Source: Ligustrum vulgare
Taxonomy: Eukaryota; Streptophyta; Magnoliopsida; Lamiales; Oleaceae
Assembly: GCA_963555705.1 (NCBI GenBank)
Contig: OY743190.1
Span: forward strand, 35,570,929 to 35,634,928
Length of the DNA stretch: 64,000 bases
Reading direction: 5' to 3'
Shown: positions 49,241 to 61,614 of the stretch, in pieces
Layout: each line of letters starts with the position of its first letter
Numbering within the stretch: the first letter of the stretch is position 1
The notes under the pieces: model-generated
What the model was told of the DNA's origin: nothing
What the model saw: only the letters and a program-made list of their open reading frames with translations
The model's database searches: none
Position numbers and translations under genes: made by a program

Positions 49241-51631
49241 TTCAACTTCTTTTAACATGCCTTAGATCATGTAAAATGTATAGTAAAAGAGTAGGTTAAC
49301 AATAATGTTTAAGTACAAGAATTGAGATACTTTCTAGTATGAAAACTAATTTCAAGCACTTTCATAAGAACAAAATTCATAACCTTAATAATCTTTAATC
49401 TTTAAATCAACTTAAAGCTGGATTTTTATACATGAAGCCCATAAATAAGCTTAAGCCATAAGAGAGAACATGATTTAGTGTCCAAAATCAATTTAAATCA
49501 TGGTTTAATGCTTCTATTTGAAACCTGAGTTTCAAATCTTAGTAAATTCACTCAAAGTGACAATTTAAGGGCACTCAAAATTTGGGACAGCAACTAAATT
49601 TCAAACAAACTTTGATATAAGTCACATCTTTTTTACTCCTAACTTTCACATAATGTCCTCAACATTAAAATTTAATATCCCCATTCAAAAATCAGATTTA
49701 TAACATCAATAACTCCTATATAAACATGTAATCACCTTCATTTAAGTTTCAAAATCAGCACTTAAACTTTTTTGTCAATTTCAACTTCTAATGCTTCTTA
49801 ACCTCCATCCAAACATTTCTCCACTTATAATCATATTCAAAAATATATCCAATGGTTGTTATCATCCTTAAACATAATCTCCAACATCTAAAATATAGCA
49901 CAACATCAACATAACTCAACAAAACCATCGTTGCTTTACTCATACAATTCATCAAACACTTACAGAGTAATTATATTCTTAACTTTCAATCTTAAACATA
50001 GTTTATCCAATCAATCATAATCAATAAGAACCATATTAGAATCTGAAATTTAAAGATAATACTTCAACACAATATGAAAAACTTAACACAATATTACACA
50101 AATCAAGTTTTACTCACCTCTTGAAGCTAAGATTGAAAAACAACACTTTGAGAGCTCAAACTTCAAGCAAAGCTTCTCCTATCTCTTCCCCTTCTTTCCT
50201 TTCTCTTTTCCTCCTTTTCTCCCTCTTTTTCTTCTCCTTTTTCCTCTCCAAATTCGGCCAGAATTCTGCACTTAGTTCCTCTCTTGTGTCTCCACCGAAA
50301 AATGAATAAGAAATGGTGTTATATCATTCCTAGAATCAATTGTTTCAATAATCTTCAACTTTACTAACTTTAAACTTGATAAATCAATCCAAAACTCTAA
50401 TTTTAAACCTTAAACATGAAGGAGAGATTTCTTCTTACCTTAAGAATTAAAATAGGGATTCAAAACCCAAGCTTGAAACCTTCCTTCCACAACAATTAAT
50501 TGATGGAAATCCCTCTCTTTCTCCTCCTTTTTTCCCTATGTTTCTCTCTATCTCCTCTATGTTTTTGGATAGCAAAATGAATAAGAAAAAGGGCTGAATC
50601 ATTCTCTATATACACATATGAAAATCTAACAAAACAGCCCTATACTTTCAAGTTTGTACATGTTGGTCCTTGTGTAATTGCAAACTAAGTCCTCAAAGCT
50701 TCCTCTCTATCATCCAAGCCCTATAACTTATGATAAATAATTGCTTATAACCAAAATAAGTTGATGTGCCAAATATGCCCTTAAGCTAGTATGACAAGTG
50801 TCTCTCTTTTCTATTATTTTAATACAAAAATCCCAAATTTTCCTTTTCAAGGTGCCACTTTCGGATCAATATTTGAAGGTCAAGACGAGCTCCGTTTTGT
50901 CCAATCTTTATACCGTTGTAAAATTCACACTTCAAGCTTTGGAACGGTTACACATGCAAAGAAAACAAATCATTATACCGCTCGTACCGTTCGTCCAAAA
51001 ATGGCCGCTCGTCTGGATTTCCATACTCAGCCAAATTTCTTGATTTTCTCAACACTTTTATCATTTCAAGTATGCAACTTCAACTCGATATTCGAAGCAT
51101 TTCCCAACCTCAACTGGGCTAAAACATAGCTACTCGACCACAACTTTACACTAAGAATTATTTTGAAGATTTTCAGCATTCCAGCTATTCTTCTAATGCA
51201 ACTTTAGCTCCATTTTTGAAACACTTCTCAACCTTAATTATGATCAAACTTGATACCAATACTTAGATCTCATCATGAAATTTAAAATGGTATAACTTGT
51301 AATGACCAAAGATCACTATATAATTTACAAAATGATCCCAAAATCGTGTTCATCACAATGGCAAAACTGTAATTAATAGGACTTTCTAAAATTTTCAGTT
51401 TAGACCTCAACTATGAAATTCCATCCAATTGAATTCAAACATCATATACAACTTTCTTTTATGCCAATTTAGTCTCCAAAGTTACCAATAACGTTAATTT
51501 CTCTCATTTTCTTATAAATTCTATATTATCTCGTCGTACAACACGTGAAATTGTCTCTTCCCTAAGAAAACTTGATTCTAACTTTCTAAATAAATCATCT
51601 AGGTACGAATTTTTCAGGTTGTTACACCGCT

Positions 51632-51850
51632 GATCGAATATGATTCATTCATCGTTAATACAGTTTTTCAGTTATATGTTTCTCTCTCTACTTTTCTCTC
51701 TCCAGAAAACTAATTCTCACACTAGAGGGGCGACGGGGAGAATCCTTCTCGTCTTTTTTGCAGGTCATCTAAAGCGAATCCATTCATCTTTTTCAATGAT
51801 CAAGCAAATCCAGATCTTGTCATGTCAAGGTTAGGAATTTTCACAGCATC
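51632..51850 (+). mobile_element. 3' LTR of the Tat element, right part
   Basis: GATCGAATATGATTCATTC resumes the LTR after the 17.8-kb insertion and runs to CACAGCATCA at 51850. It contains the AGAGGGGCGACGGGGAG block and TTTTTTGCAGGTCATCT, as in the 5' LTR. The flank GTAAC (51851-51855) pairs with GTAAA at 20414-20418. Confidence 0.92.
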
Positions 51851-51855
51851 AGTAA

Positions 51856-52209
51856 CAATTAAATGTTAATAAGTGATGGAGCCGACGTTGATGTTTTTAA
51901 TCATTGTGATAACTTTAGAATAAGTGGCAAGATTACTTTCAGAAAAAAAAAAAAAAAGGTGGCAAGATGTGTAACCCACAATGTTACAAGTGGTAGCGAC
52001 AATTGGACGGTAAAAGTAGGGTGGTGAAATAAGTGTAACATAACCCTAGTTTGGTAAGGATTTTGTTTCAAATTTTAATTAGATCAAAGTCAACAATTAA
52101 TTTCAACACGTTTCATGAATCTATAATTTTTCAACCACATATTTCATCAACTTTTATTAAAATATACTAAGTATTTGATTTTAATTTCTACCATAAGGGG
52201 AATAATTTA
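51856..52209. other. Unassigned AT-rich stretch
   Basis: No gene is visible. An A run lies at about 51943-51957. This is probably the DNA into which the Tat element inserted. Confidence 0.4.
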
Positions 52210-52590
52210 TGTTATAAACTGGAGAGAAAAAGAGAAGATAATATAGAAATCTATAGATTTGTGTACTTTATTATTAACTAAAGTCACATAATAAAATATT
52301 ATTTACAACACGCCCACGTGAATGACAAAATCCAATGGAAAAAAAATATATCAAACATAGGAAAAATAGTACAGTTATTTTGCAGTATTAAAATAAGTGT
52401 CGTCCCATTAAAACCTTGCCAGGAAAACTCAGTGAGAAAAATCTAAGCGAAGGAAAAGAAGTACAACTACTCCCCCTAATATTTATCACCCTAAATCATT
52501 GAATTGTTGCATTCCAATCTCGTAACCGATCTCTTGAATGTAGATGTTGGTCATGTTTTCGTGAATAAATCAGCCACATTATGAGTTGAG
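52210..52590 (-). pseudogene. Copia 3' end: RNase H C-terminus, polypurine tract and short LTR
   Basis: On the minus strand, VADLFTKT (about 52577-52553) matches the C-terminal ADLFTKxLP signature of Copia RNase H, followed by decayed codons and a stop. Next come the polypurine-like ATTAGGGGGAGTAG (about 52480-52468) and the 3' leader with CACTGAGTTTTCCTGGCAAG (about 52430). A possible short LTR (plus-strand TGTTATAAACTGGAG...TTTACAACA, 52210-52312, about 103 bp) follows. The rest of pol to the right (52600 onward) is not recognisable. Confidence 0.65.
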
Positions 52591-55177
52591 CAAAATTTTC
52601 AAATATTAACATATTCAGTCTTCTAAAACACACACAAACACAGTGACTCATAGGAACATTACAATTATATTGATGTTGAATATCATTTTCTCAACTGTTA
52701 ATCAATGCAATATTTAATCCGTTCACCGAGCATTTATAAATAACATGTATCTCATATTATTTGTTATTCGAATATAAATTCAATTATTAATTTTAACTTG
52801 AAGAACTATATTATATTTTCGATCATCTCTTGATTAGCCACATTCTATAATCATTATTAATCAATGCATTTAATGTAATTCTAGAATCTGGAAGTGACTA
52901 ATTCACTTTAGGTGAACAATTAACTTATTCACCTACGGTGAATAATTAACCATGAATATTCATATTTAAAATCAACTACCAGGATTTTCAAATATAATTA
53001 ATATTAATGCTACACCCTAATTATAATTTCTAACATATTATATTATAGAGTTATTTGCATCATTCTTTGATTTCATTTTATACTTTCGATCATATTTCAT
53101 TCTAAAGTAATACTATTGTAGGCATATTAAGTCTTAAATGATTATACTTTCATATTCCAAACATATTTTATATCGCAATTACCAATTGATTAGAGTATAA
53201 TCAATCATTTAAATAAATATTATTTCTCACAATATAATCAACAATCATTTTGCTTGAAATCTCAACGTACCACAATCAGCTGATACATCAAATAATACCA
53301 CCAAAATACCGAGATGAGAATCATCAATTTGGATCTCACTCATTTGTGTATCAAAGAGCTCAAGCTAGTGATTAGATTATAATTTCATCAACACAATATC
53401 ATGCCAATTATTTGAAAATTTTTGTGTACAACAAGTCGTATTTTATGAATATATTTGGAAAATTTTTATTGATTCACCATCCACGTTTTCATTATAAAGT
53501 TCTATATTATATGTTGTTGAATTTTATTTTTCAACTCCATAGCATCTCAATATATATAAAGATCTCTTTATATTTTCTACTATCAGTACTTGGTACTTAG
53601 TGATGTCTTTTTACTCTCCATGAGTATTTAGCCTCCATAAGATTATCACAATTATTTTAGAGATATTTGTTTTGAAGTTAGTTATCATCACGCTTCAACC
53701 GTGTTATAAACTTATCATACAATCACGCTTCAGGTGTGATAAATTCACCAATTTTATAACTATTTAATTTCTCCTCCTAATACTAAGAAATCTTATATTA
53801 TATGAATCGGAAAATTATGTCATGACATCTCGTTATTTATGGATAATTATAATTAGTGAGTCAAACTAAATCACTTATTCTTATCATTTACTTATTTCCA
53901 TCTCAATGTGTTGTGGTGAAATATATACCACACTTTAAAATTTTAGATGAAAATCATATAGCCTCATAAGTCAATCGCGTGGTTATCATTTTTGGCATGT
54001 TTAAATACAAAATATTACGGTATTTGAAACAACATTTTCATTCAAATTATTGTCATCAAATATTATAGCAAACTAGTGCATTACCCGTGCGATACCTGTG
54101 CGCTGCATGAATTTGACTATTTCTAATGTAATTTCTTAAATCATGAAATAATATTTGTTACATTTGTATATATATGCTAATTTCAGTAATGAAATTGTCA
54201 ATAATAAACAAGTTTTATTAAAATACCATGTAATTTATAGATGAATCAATGTTTGCTGTCAAATTAAATTTGCGCTCTAGTTATCGTTTGTACGATATAG
54301 CATTATGTCCAACTTTTTTGAATCGCGCTTGAAGGTAATTGGCTCGAACCAAACACTACTTCTACATGATCGCTGTTTGTTAATTAACATATTGTTTAAC
54401 TCGATAAAAAAAATAAAAAACTAAACAAAAAATTGAAATTTAATACATACCATTTTATATATGTTAAGATTAAGATATAGATGAAGTCACCATTTAACTT
54501 TCTATTAGTAACAATATTTTTCTTTTAAGAATAAAATTAATTTTAAATTAAAATGGTATTTGACACTAATTATCTGCAAAACTTAATTACGGCGCGCGAC
54601 TCTTCAAGTTGAATTGATATAAGAACATGAATATTAAGCCTCCTATTTGGTATAGATAAAAATAAGTTGTTTCTCTTTTTGCAAAAATTATAATAATAAA
54701 TTATTCTATAATATTGATTTAAATTGCTTCATTTTCAAGAAATATAATATAATATTCTTCTAAAATATTAATTTAGATTATTTCCTTTTTAAGAATTATA
54801 ATACATTATTTTTTTCTAAGATACTGATTTTGGATTGCTTCTTTTTCAAGAATTATAATATAATATTTTTCTAGAATATTATATTGAAATATCGAATGAA
54901 AAAATTATATTAAAGCAAATATTTATCAATCATAAATTGTTAGTGTAAAAAGGGATATCTCTTTGTTATGTATTTCAAGTTAAGAGGACGTAAACCTTTT
55001 GTTTTGAATAGGAAGAGAGAATTTTTATGTCAATTCAATTGACTAGATCTTTGTGAATTTTAAAATAAAAATCAATTTGTTTGTGCTTAAATTGCTAGAA
55101 CTTCGTGCCGATAAATGTCATTGGCTAATAACATATTATTTACAATAGTAAACATTTTTAATATCTTTGTCAATTGT
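52591..55177. other. AT-rich stretch without genes; weak tandem repeats at 54700-54890
   Basis: I see no coding sequence. Two short related words, TCACGCTTCAACCGTG and TCACGCTTCAGGTGTG, occur at about 53687 and 53724. AACTAGTGCATTACCCGTGCG (54071) resembles a motif common at the ends of plant repeats. Three diverged units of about 56 bp built on ATTGCTTC(A)TTTTCAAGAA and ATAATATAATAT run from about 54705 to 54890. Confidence 0.5.
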
Positions 55178-56300
55178 AAAGGTGTCGAGACGGGTGAGTC
55201 TACCAAACCCTTCAAAATCGGTCCATGATGATCTTGACCGTGGGTCGAGTTGTGAACGGAATGGTCGATTCACGGGTCAATAGATGTAAGTTATAGGTTA
55301 GACAATTCACATCATTACGGGTCAGTGCTTAATCCCTGGCTCGTAAAAAAATTTATTAAAAACAAATTAAAATAAGAGTTGTTCAATAGCTTTTTTAAAG
55401 ACTATTAATTTGATCATTATGGTTTACTACATGAAGATGAGGTAGATAATTTTGATATCTTACGATGGTGAAAATTAAATGAGTAGTCATACCTGGTATT
55501 ATAAAAAATGGCACGAAATCTACTAACAATAGTCCCAAATGTGGCATTCGAGTCTGTTTTTTATGCAGCAACATCGTATTGGATGAAAGAAGATCAAAAC
55601 TTAAAGAAGATATTTTGAAAGCTCTTATATGCATGAATATAGTTAAGTGCCAACTAGTGATGTCAACGAGGCGGGTTCGGGTCGAGTACCTTCGTCCCAT
55701 GCCTCGCGGATTTTTTTCTTTGCCAAACCTGCTACCCGTCCAGCGAATTTCGGGGTGGGTCTGGTTCGGAGCCGGTCAACCCCTTTGTCTCGTTTAATTT
55801 TTTTTTATTTTTTCAGTATTTTTTTATTTTTTCCTTATTTATTTTTATTAATTAATTTATTCATGGCAGGTTCGGGTCAGGACGGTCAGACCAGCCCCGC
55901 CTGGGTCTCGGGAACCCGCCCCGTCGACCGGTTCCTGCAACCCGCTGTGCGGGTTTTTCGCCCCATTCGGGTCGAGTTGCGGCCAATTTTTTTTTCCATC
56001 TCTAGTGCTCTTGTTGGAATGTAGTAATATAAGATCTAAATTCCATGTTAGCATTTATTACTATAAATGTGAATTTATCATTGTTGTTTATTTTATATTT
56101 AGTAACTGGAAAAAAAAAACATGTTTTAAACTTTAACAAAAAGTTTTTTTTTTAATTTAGACGGGTCAAGCAGAGTCGAACCGAGACCCACATGGACTCG
56201 ATCCGAAATGGCCAACAGGTGGACCTGAATTTACGTTCAAATTTTTTAGATCAACCCGCCCGAGAATCTGCTGAAGATGGGATTTTTTAGACTTGACAGT
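55178..56300 (+). mobile_element. hAT relic with transposase C-terminal remnant, same end family as the 16910 MITE
   Basis: The left end TAAAGGTGTCGAGACGGG and the next 150 bp resemble the left part of the MITE at 16910 (same order of CCAAACCC, GGGTCGAGTTGTGAAC and CACGGGTCAA words). Inside, 55508-55645 encodes a decayed hAT dimerisation domain: MARNLLTIVPNVAFESVF, then in another frame LDERRSKLKEDILKALICM. The right part (56160-56300) again has GGGTC/GACCC subterminal words, ending near AGACTTGACAG. A second element (55659-56018) is inserted in the transposase remnant. The right boundary is approximate and no target duplication was found. Confidence 0.65.
55659..56018. mobile_element. hAT-type MITE nested in the hAT relic
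   Basis: The left end TAGTGATGTCAACGAGGCGG and the inverse of the right end (TAGAGATGGAAAAAAAAATT) are similar termini. Both subterminal parts are rich in GGGTTCGGGTCG/CGACCCGAA words, and the middle is T-rich. The flanks GTGCCAAC and GTGCTCTT match at only about 5 of 8 positions, so the target duplication is weak. It interrupts the dimerisation-domain remnant after ALICMNIVK. Confidence 0.55.
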
Positions 56301-56686
56301 GTGGTTCGCCGATGACGGTCAAAGTGGTTGTGGAGTCCGAAGACAGTCAAAGCTCCAGATCTGAACTTCTAAATGAGGGTGATTTCGTTAGAATCGGTTA
56401 TAAGTTATAATTGTATTGACAGATTCATTTTAATTTATTTAATATTAAAAAAATTCATTCAAAACCTGATTTGTAAACAATTTTTTATCTATACTTGATT
56501 TTTAAAATTGAAACATAGAATGTAGGACTCAATGTAACTTGTACAAGGATCTATATACAAATTTCCTGTACAAGTAGCAGAGTCCATGTAAGATTCCCTT
56601 TTTTTAATGGGAAAAATACGTTTTACAGGTTGTTATAGTTACAATTATCAATAATCACGTATATTATGGAAAAAAATCAGTCAAAG

Positions 56687-56717
<31 letters not shown>

Positions 56718-57000
56718 ATGATAATTAATGTTTGTTGCGTCCCCACAATCACGGAAACGGTTAATTTTCACATTTCCTTAATTATCCACAATATGGAAGC
56801 ATCCTTTCATCGTGTGTCACATTTATTCCAAATCAACATTTAATATCACTCCATTGACGCACAACATCAGTTGAAGAACAGATTGAAAAGGAAAATACAG
56901 AAGGAAGTCACAGAAGATTTCATCGACATTCTTTGTGAAATTACTAAGCAATTGTAATTACATCACAATTAATTATAAAGTGCCACCAGGACACAGTGAA
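56301..57000. other. Unassigned stretch with a (TA)n run
   Basis: No gene is visible. A (TA)n microsatellite lies at about 56687-56714. The left end of the MULE should be here or in the repeat field to the right, but I could not identify a terminal inverted repeat because the other end is outside the window. Confidence 0.4.
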
Positions 57001-57029
57001 GTTCGGTAAGATCGATTACCTTTTTGCTA

Positions 57030-57800
57030 CATTAATGATTAAGGTCACAATTGATTTTCATTGTGTGATGCTGGTCTGTCATAGGGCTTTGCATTTAGAA
57101 AGTTGAATATTTTTGTCGCGCCATTATGCCAAAAAATTTATTGCATCAGGTAGTAAATGGATCCACTTCCAGAAATGAGTTGCAGTAATTCAGAGTCTGT
57201 ATAAATGTAAATTGGGTATAATTGTCATGAAGACACATGTGATGTTTCGTATTACTTACTGCTGGACCGTATTCTTCAATAGTAATGAGGTCACATTTAA
57301 TATTCGTTGTCTAGGTGATCGTAATCTGCATGTAGATAGTGTTATATCTAGTTCGCGATATGAATCGAAACTGTTTAGTGCATGTTGTGTTAAATGGAAC
57401 AACTGAGAAAAATGACCGTCACTAAGTGCGAGTCTGTAGGCGAGTGAAATGGATAGATGTGTGTCGAGGTCAGATGTAATGGTCCATTTTACAATTCTAA
57501 AGCATGTTTGAGAATAATGATTGAGGTCACATTTCATATTCGTTGTCTGATGTAGGCTATGTCAACGGGCTATGAATTCAGATAGTTGTGTATTTAGTTT
57601 GCACTCTGACACGCAAATGTTTATTGCATGTGGTGATAAATGGATCCAATTTCATAAATGACAGCCAGTAAAGTGGTAGTTTGTATGCATGTGAGAAGGA
57701 TAGTTTTGTGACGATATCACATTGCTTTTTCATATTACAAATTACAATTTCTGTTAGATAAGCATGATATTTTGTGACGAGGTCACATGTTCGTAGTCTG
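57030..57800 (+). repeat. Degenerate ~240-bp tandem repeats with GGTCAC cores upstream of mudrA
   Basis: (A/G)AGGTCACA recurs at about 57041, 57286, 57522 and 57780 (spacings 245, 236, 258 bp). Units share words such as TATTCGTTGTCT, GGGCTxTGxATT and AAATGGATCCA(C/A)TT. The core is the inverse of the GTGACC words abundant on the other side of the transposase gene. Confidence 0.7.
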
Positions 57801-57842
57801 ATATTATTTCCTCATGAACGCAGTTTAATTGCACATACAGGA

Positions 57843-60207
57843 ATGGGCTATGTACATGTGTGTGCTATTTTTGGGTCGCAATCCGCCTTGTTAGTGATTG
57901 ATGAAGGATGCAACTACACTAAATTCGTGGACACAGTAATAACGGAGTTTGGAATAGACCGAAACAAGGTGGTAGTGTCAATGAGCTATGAATTGAGTGG
58001 TGACATAAACCAGTAAGAATAAAGAATGATAATAGTGTGATGTCCTATCTGACACTGAAGAATGTGAATTAAGATCCCTCGAAATATCCTGTGATAATTG
58101 AGATCACCTTATTGGAAAGGGTGCATAGACCAGGTAATTTCAACTTCATGGAGCCAGTTGAAGTCACTCATGGTTGCAATGTAGATCAACATTCGACATA
58201 TGGATTTGCATCAGACATATGTGCTGTGACTGCTGAGCCAGATGTAATATTTGATGAAACAGTTGACATCACTGTAACAAACCCTGACGCCAGGGATGTA
58301 GAGGTGAATAGGATTTTCAAGAACAAAGAAGTACTAAAATTGAGCATGTCCTTTTATGCAATACAGCATATGTTTGAATTCTTCGTTCTCAGGTCGGACA
58401 AGAAGGAATATGTTGTGAGATGCTCAAATGACACCTGCAATTGGATTTACAGGTCATCCAGATTGGGGAAAACTGACCTATTCAAGATTAGATACATTCA
58501 TGATGGTCATACATGTGGTTCCAATATAGTTTTAGGGTCACATAGGCAAGTCTCAACTGCAGTTGTGTCTTCTTGCATTAAATATAAATTCAGCTCAAGT
58601 CACACAACTTACAAACCAAACGACATATGCAACGAAATGTTGCACACTTATGGTGTTTCACTGAATTACGTTAAAGCTTGTAGATCAAGGGAGAAGACTT
58701 TGAGATTGATCAGGGGAGACCCAGAAGAATCGTTTCAACGTGTACCGGGTTTTTTGCATATGATTGAAAGAAATAACCCAGGGTCGGTCACAGGGATTCA
58801 TATTGATACTGATAATAGGTTCAGATAATGTTTCATGGCCATAGGTGCCTCAATTCGTGATGGATGCATTGTAGGCCTATAATTGTTGTTGATGGAACTT
58901 ATTTGAATGGACAATACGGTGGTACTCTGTTTACAACATGTACGCAGGATGCAAATAATAGCATTTTTGTACTAGCATTTGGCATTGGCGATAGTGAGAA
59001 TGATAGATCGTGGAAATGGTTTTTTGAACAGTTGAAGAAGGCATATGGTAGAAGAGAAGGTCTATGTTTTGTATCGGATCGTCACGAGAGTATAAGGAAG
59101 GGTATAGAAAGTGTATATCCCGGAACATGTCATGGTATATGTTCGTATCACTTACTGCAGAATCTGAAGAAGCATTACGGGAAATCAGGTCACAATATAA
59201 CAGAACCGTATAATTACGCTGTTCGTGCTTATACATTCTCCGAGCTCGAATACCAAATGTTGCAATTGGACGCTATTGATGAAGGTATTAGGGGTTATTT
59301 GGTAAGTATGCTAAATTAGTCAATTATTTGGTGTTTTTACGTGTATAAGTAAAGCTGTAGCTAATGAATTTCTTGTTTACCGAACTTATTTCTTACAGCG
59401 AGAAGTGGGTTATGAAAAGTAGTCTAGATACCACATGCCCGAAAATAGGTATTCAACGATGACGTCTAAGATAGTAGAATCAGTTAATGCTGTGACAAAA
59501 TCAGCCAAAAACTTTCCTATAGTTTCGTTGCTAGAGTCATTGAGGCAAATGGTACAAAACTGGTTCTGCAAAAATAGGGACAGTGCACAAGGCACTTTCA
59601 CAAAGCTTTCAAGCAAGTACGAGAAATTTTTGAGAGGTTGTAGCACGGAACTACGGAGCCTAAGGGTAATTGTATAATTTGCGACCTTGTTGTAACATTG
59701 CATTTGTTAATTTACAGCTATAATCATGAATGTTGGGAATTGTTTCAGGTGTCACCATCAAATCATGCAATGTATTCAATACTATATGAATCTGTATCCT
59801 TCGTGGTCGATATAGAGTAGCATAAATGTACATGTAGGATGATTCGGGTAGACCATATGCCATGTCCACATGCTCGAGCTGTGATAGCATTCACAAAGAG
59901 GGATCCCTATGAATATTGTTTTTACTATTACACAAGCAATGCTTATAAGTCTACATACCGAGACAGTGTGTTCCTACTAGGCAATCCCAGTGAATGGAAA
60001 TTGCCAGATGAAGTTACTAAAGTTGTTGTGTTACCTCCCAACCAGAAGAGGAGTACGGGCAGACCATCGGAGAAGAGGAAGAGATCATCTTGTGAAGGAA
60101 AACCGAAGATGAAATGCGGACAATGTGGCGGGAGGGGGCACAACCGCCGGTCTTGTACAAGTTTGTTTCCCATCAGTCAGAAGAGTGCAAGACGCATAAG
60201 TAAATAA
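57843..60207 (+). pseudogene. mudrA-like MULE transposase, disrupted
   Basis: A possible start, ATG 57843, opens a PB1-like N-terminal segment (to 58016). Then come the Mutator DNA-binding domain (about 58310-58525; RSDKKEYVVRCSNDTCNWIY); the MULE catalytic domain with DDE-type Asp in VVDGTYL (58882-58902) and in FVSDRHESI (about 59069) and the CSYHL motif; a putative intron (GTAAGT at 59303 to TTACAG at 59399); a second exon with SKIVESVNAVTKSAKNFPIV; a second intron (about 59667-59749); a SWIM zinc finger CTCRMIRVDHMPCPH (59830-59874); and a C-terminal zinc knuckle CGQCGGRGHNRRSC (about 60115-60157). Lesions: stops between 58017 and 58075, TAA 58826-58828, a shift near 58862, TAG 59420-59422 and TAG 59818-59820. 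It would have bound terminal repeats and cut the element out; it is dead here. Confidence 0.9.
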
Positions 60208-61614
60208 AATTTTATGACTAGTAGTCGTTGATGTGAAAGTATTTCTTTATGATGTCCTTAATTTGTTACTTGATGTTCAATAAGCTTTTATATTCACAAC
60301 ATTGATGTAGGATTTTGGGTTGAATTAATGAATATAAATTGTTAGAAGATTGGTATATTTTATTAATATCATGGTTTCACATTTAAAAATGTTACCACTT
60401 GTTGCAGGGGTTAAACGGTACAAGATGAATATGAAAATATGAATTTGTGAATGTGACCTGGATAAATGTGAATGCGACCGAATGCCTATATCATTATGAA
60501 ACCTGGCAGTTCGCAATAGTGATTTTAAATTACAGTGGTACTTGTAACTTCGAGGAATTCAACTATGCAGGATGATCATGGAATGTGAAGAATGTGAATT
60601 TGAGCTGATTAAATGTAAATGTGACCACACAATGAATACATTAATCTGAAAAGAAAATGTTGTAGGTTTTAAATGTGACCTAATGCTTATGGTATACTAG
60701 GTCCTTACATTATACAAGAGTGGATTTAAATTACAGGGTTCCTGATATTGAACTGTGCAGGAATCTAAAAAATGTGAATGTGAACAAATGAAATGTATTT
60801 GTGACCTAATTCTTACATCATGCTTGAAGCCTGACATTACACATTACACAATGGTGAATCTTAATTATAGGGTTCATTGTAATTTTCCAGTAAAGTCAAC
60901 TGTGGAGGATGAAATATGGAATGTGATAAACATGAATGTGACCAAAGCATGATTACATTGTAATTGTGACCTGATGAACTGTACATGTGACCTGATGAGC
61001 TATACATGTGACTTGATGAACTAATGAAGTGTATTTGTGACCTAATGCTTACATCATGCTTGAATCCTGACATTACACATTACACAATGGTGAATCTAAA
61101 ATATAGGGTTCATTGTAATTTTCCGGTAAAGTCAACTGTGGAGGATGAAATATGGAATGTGATAAACATGAATGTGACCTGATGAACTGTAAATGTGACC
61201 AAAGGATGATTACAATATTCAGAAGTAAATTTTGTACAATGTAATTGTGACCTATATGCTTCTGCAAGTCTGAATCTTGCCATTTATCAACAGTGACCTC
61301 TGATTCCAGGACATCAACTGCAGAGGGTGAATATGAAATGTGAACATTTAAAAGTGACATGTATTACAACTAAGATCATACACCAACATCTTTGCATAAA
61401 TTCATATGTATTAGTAATTGATAAAGTCACAATGAGTGAAGGGAAGCAGTGATATAGATTTTAAAAAATATAAAATAAAATGTTTTACATCCATGGAACA
61501 CCAACTAGCTGAAATGTGGTTATGTACATCTACATTTCACCAAAAGCACTAACTCCGTTAGTCTTGTACTGTTACAAAAATATTAAAATATCTAGAACAC
61601 GGAAGCACGCGAAA
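60208..61614. repeat. GTGACC-rich repeat field between the two MULE genes
   Basis: About a dozen copies of (A/T)(A/T)TGTGACC(T/A) lie between 60450 and 61300, mostly on the plus strand. One larger unit is duplicated with a period of 236 bp: CTTACATCATGCTTGAA at 60812 and 61048, aligned for about 150 bp through GATAAACATGAATGTGACC. No coding sequence is seen. The stretch 61300-61614 holds no repeats I can recognise and probably contains the 3' end of the peptidase transcript. Confidence 0.75.

Noticed and set aside
54060..54130. ACCCGTGCG-containing repeat end
   Set aside because: Resembles ends common in plant repeats, but I could not define a second terminus or target duplication, so no element is called.
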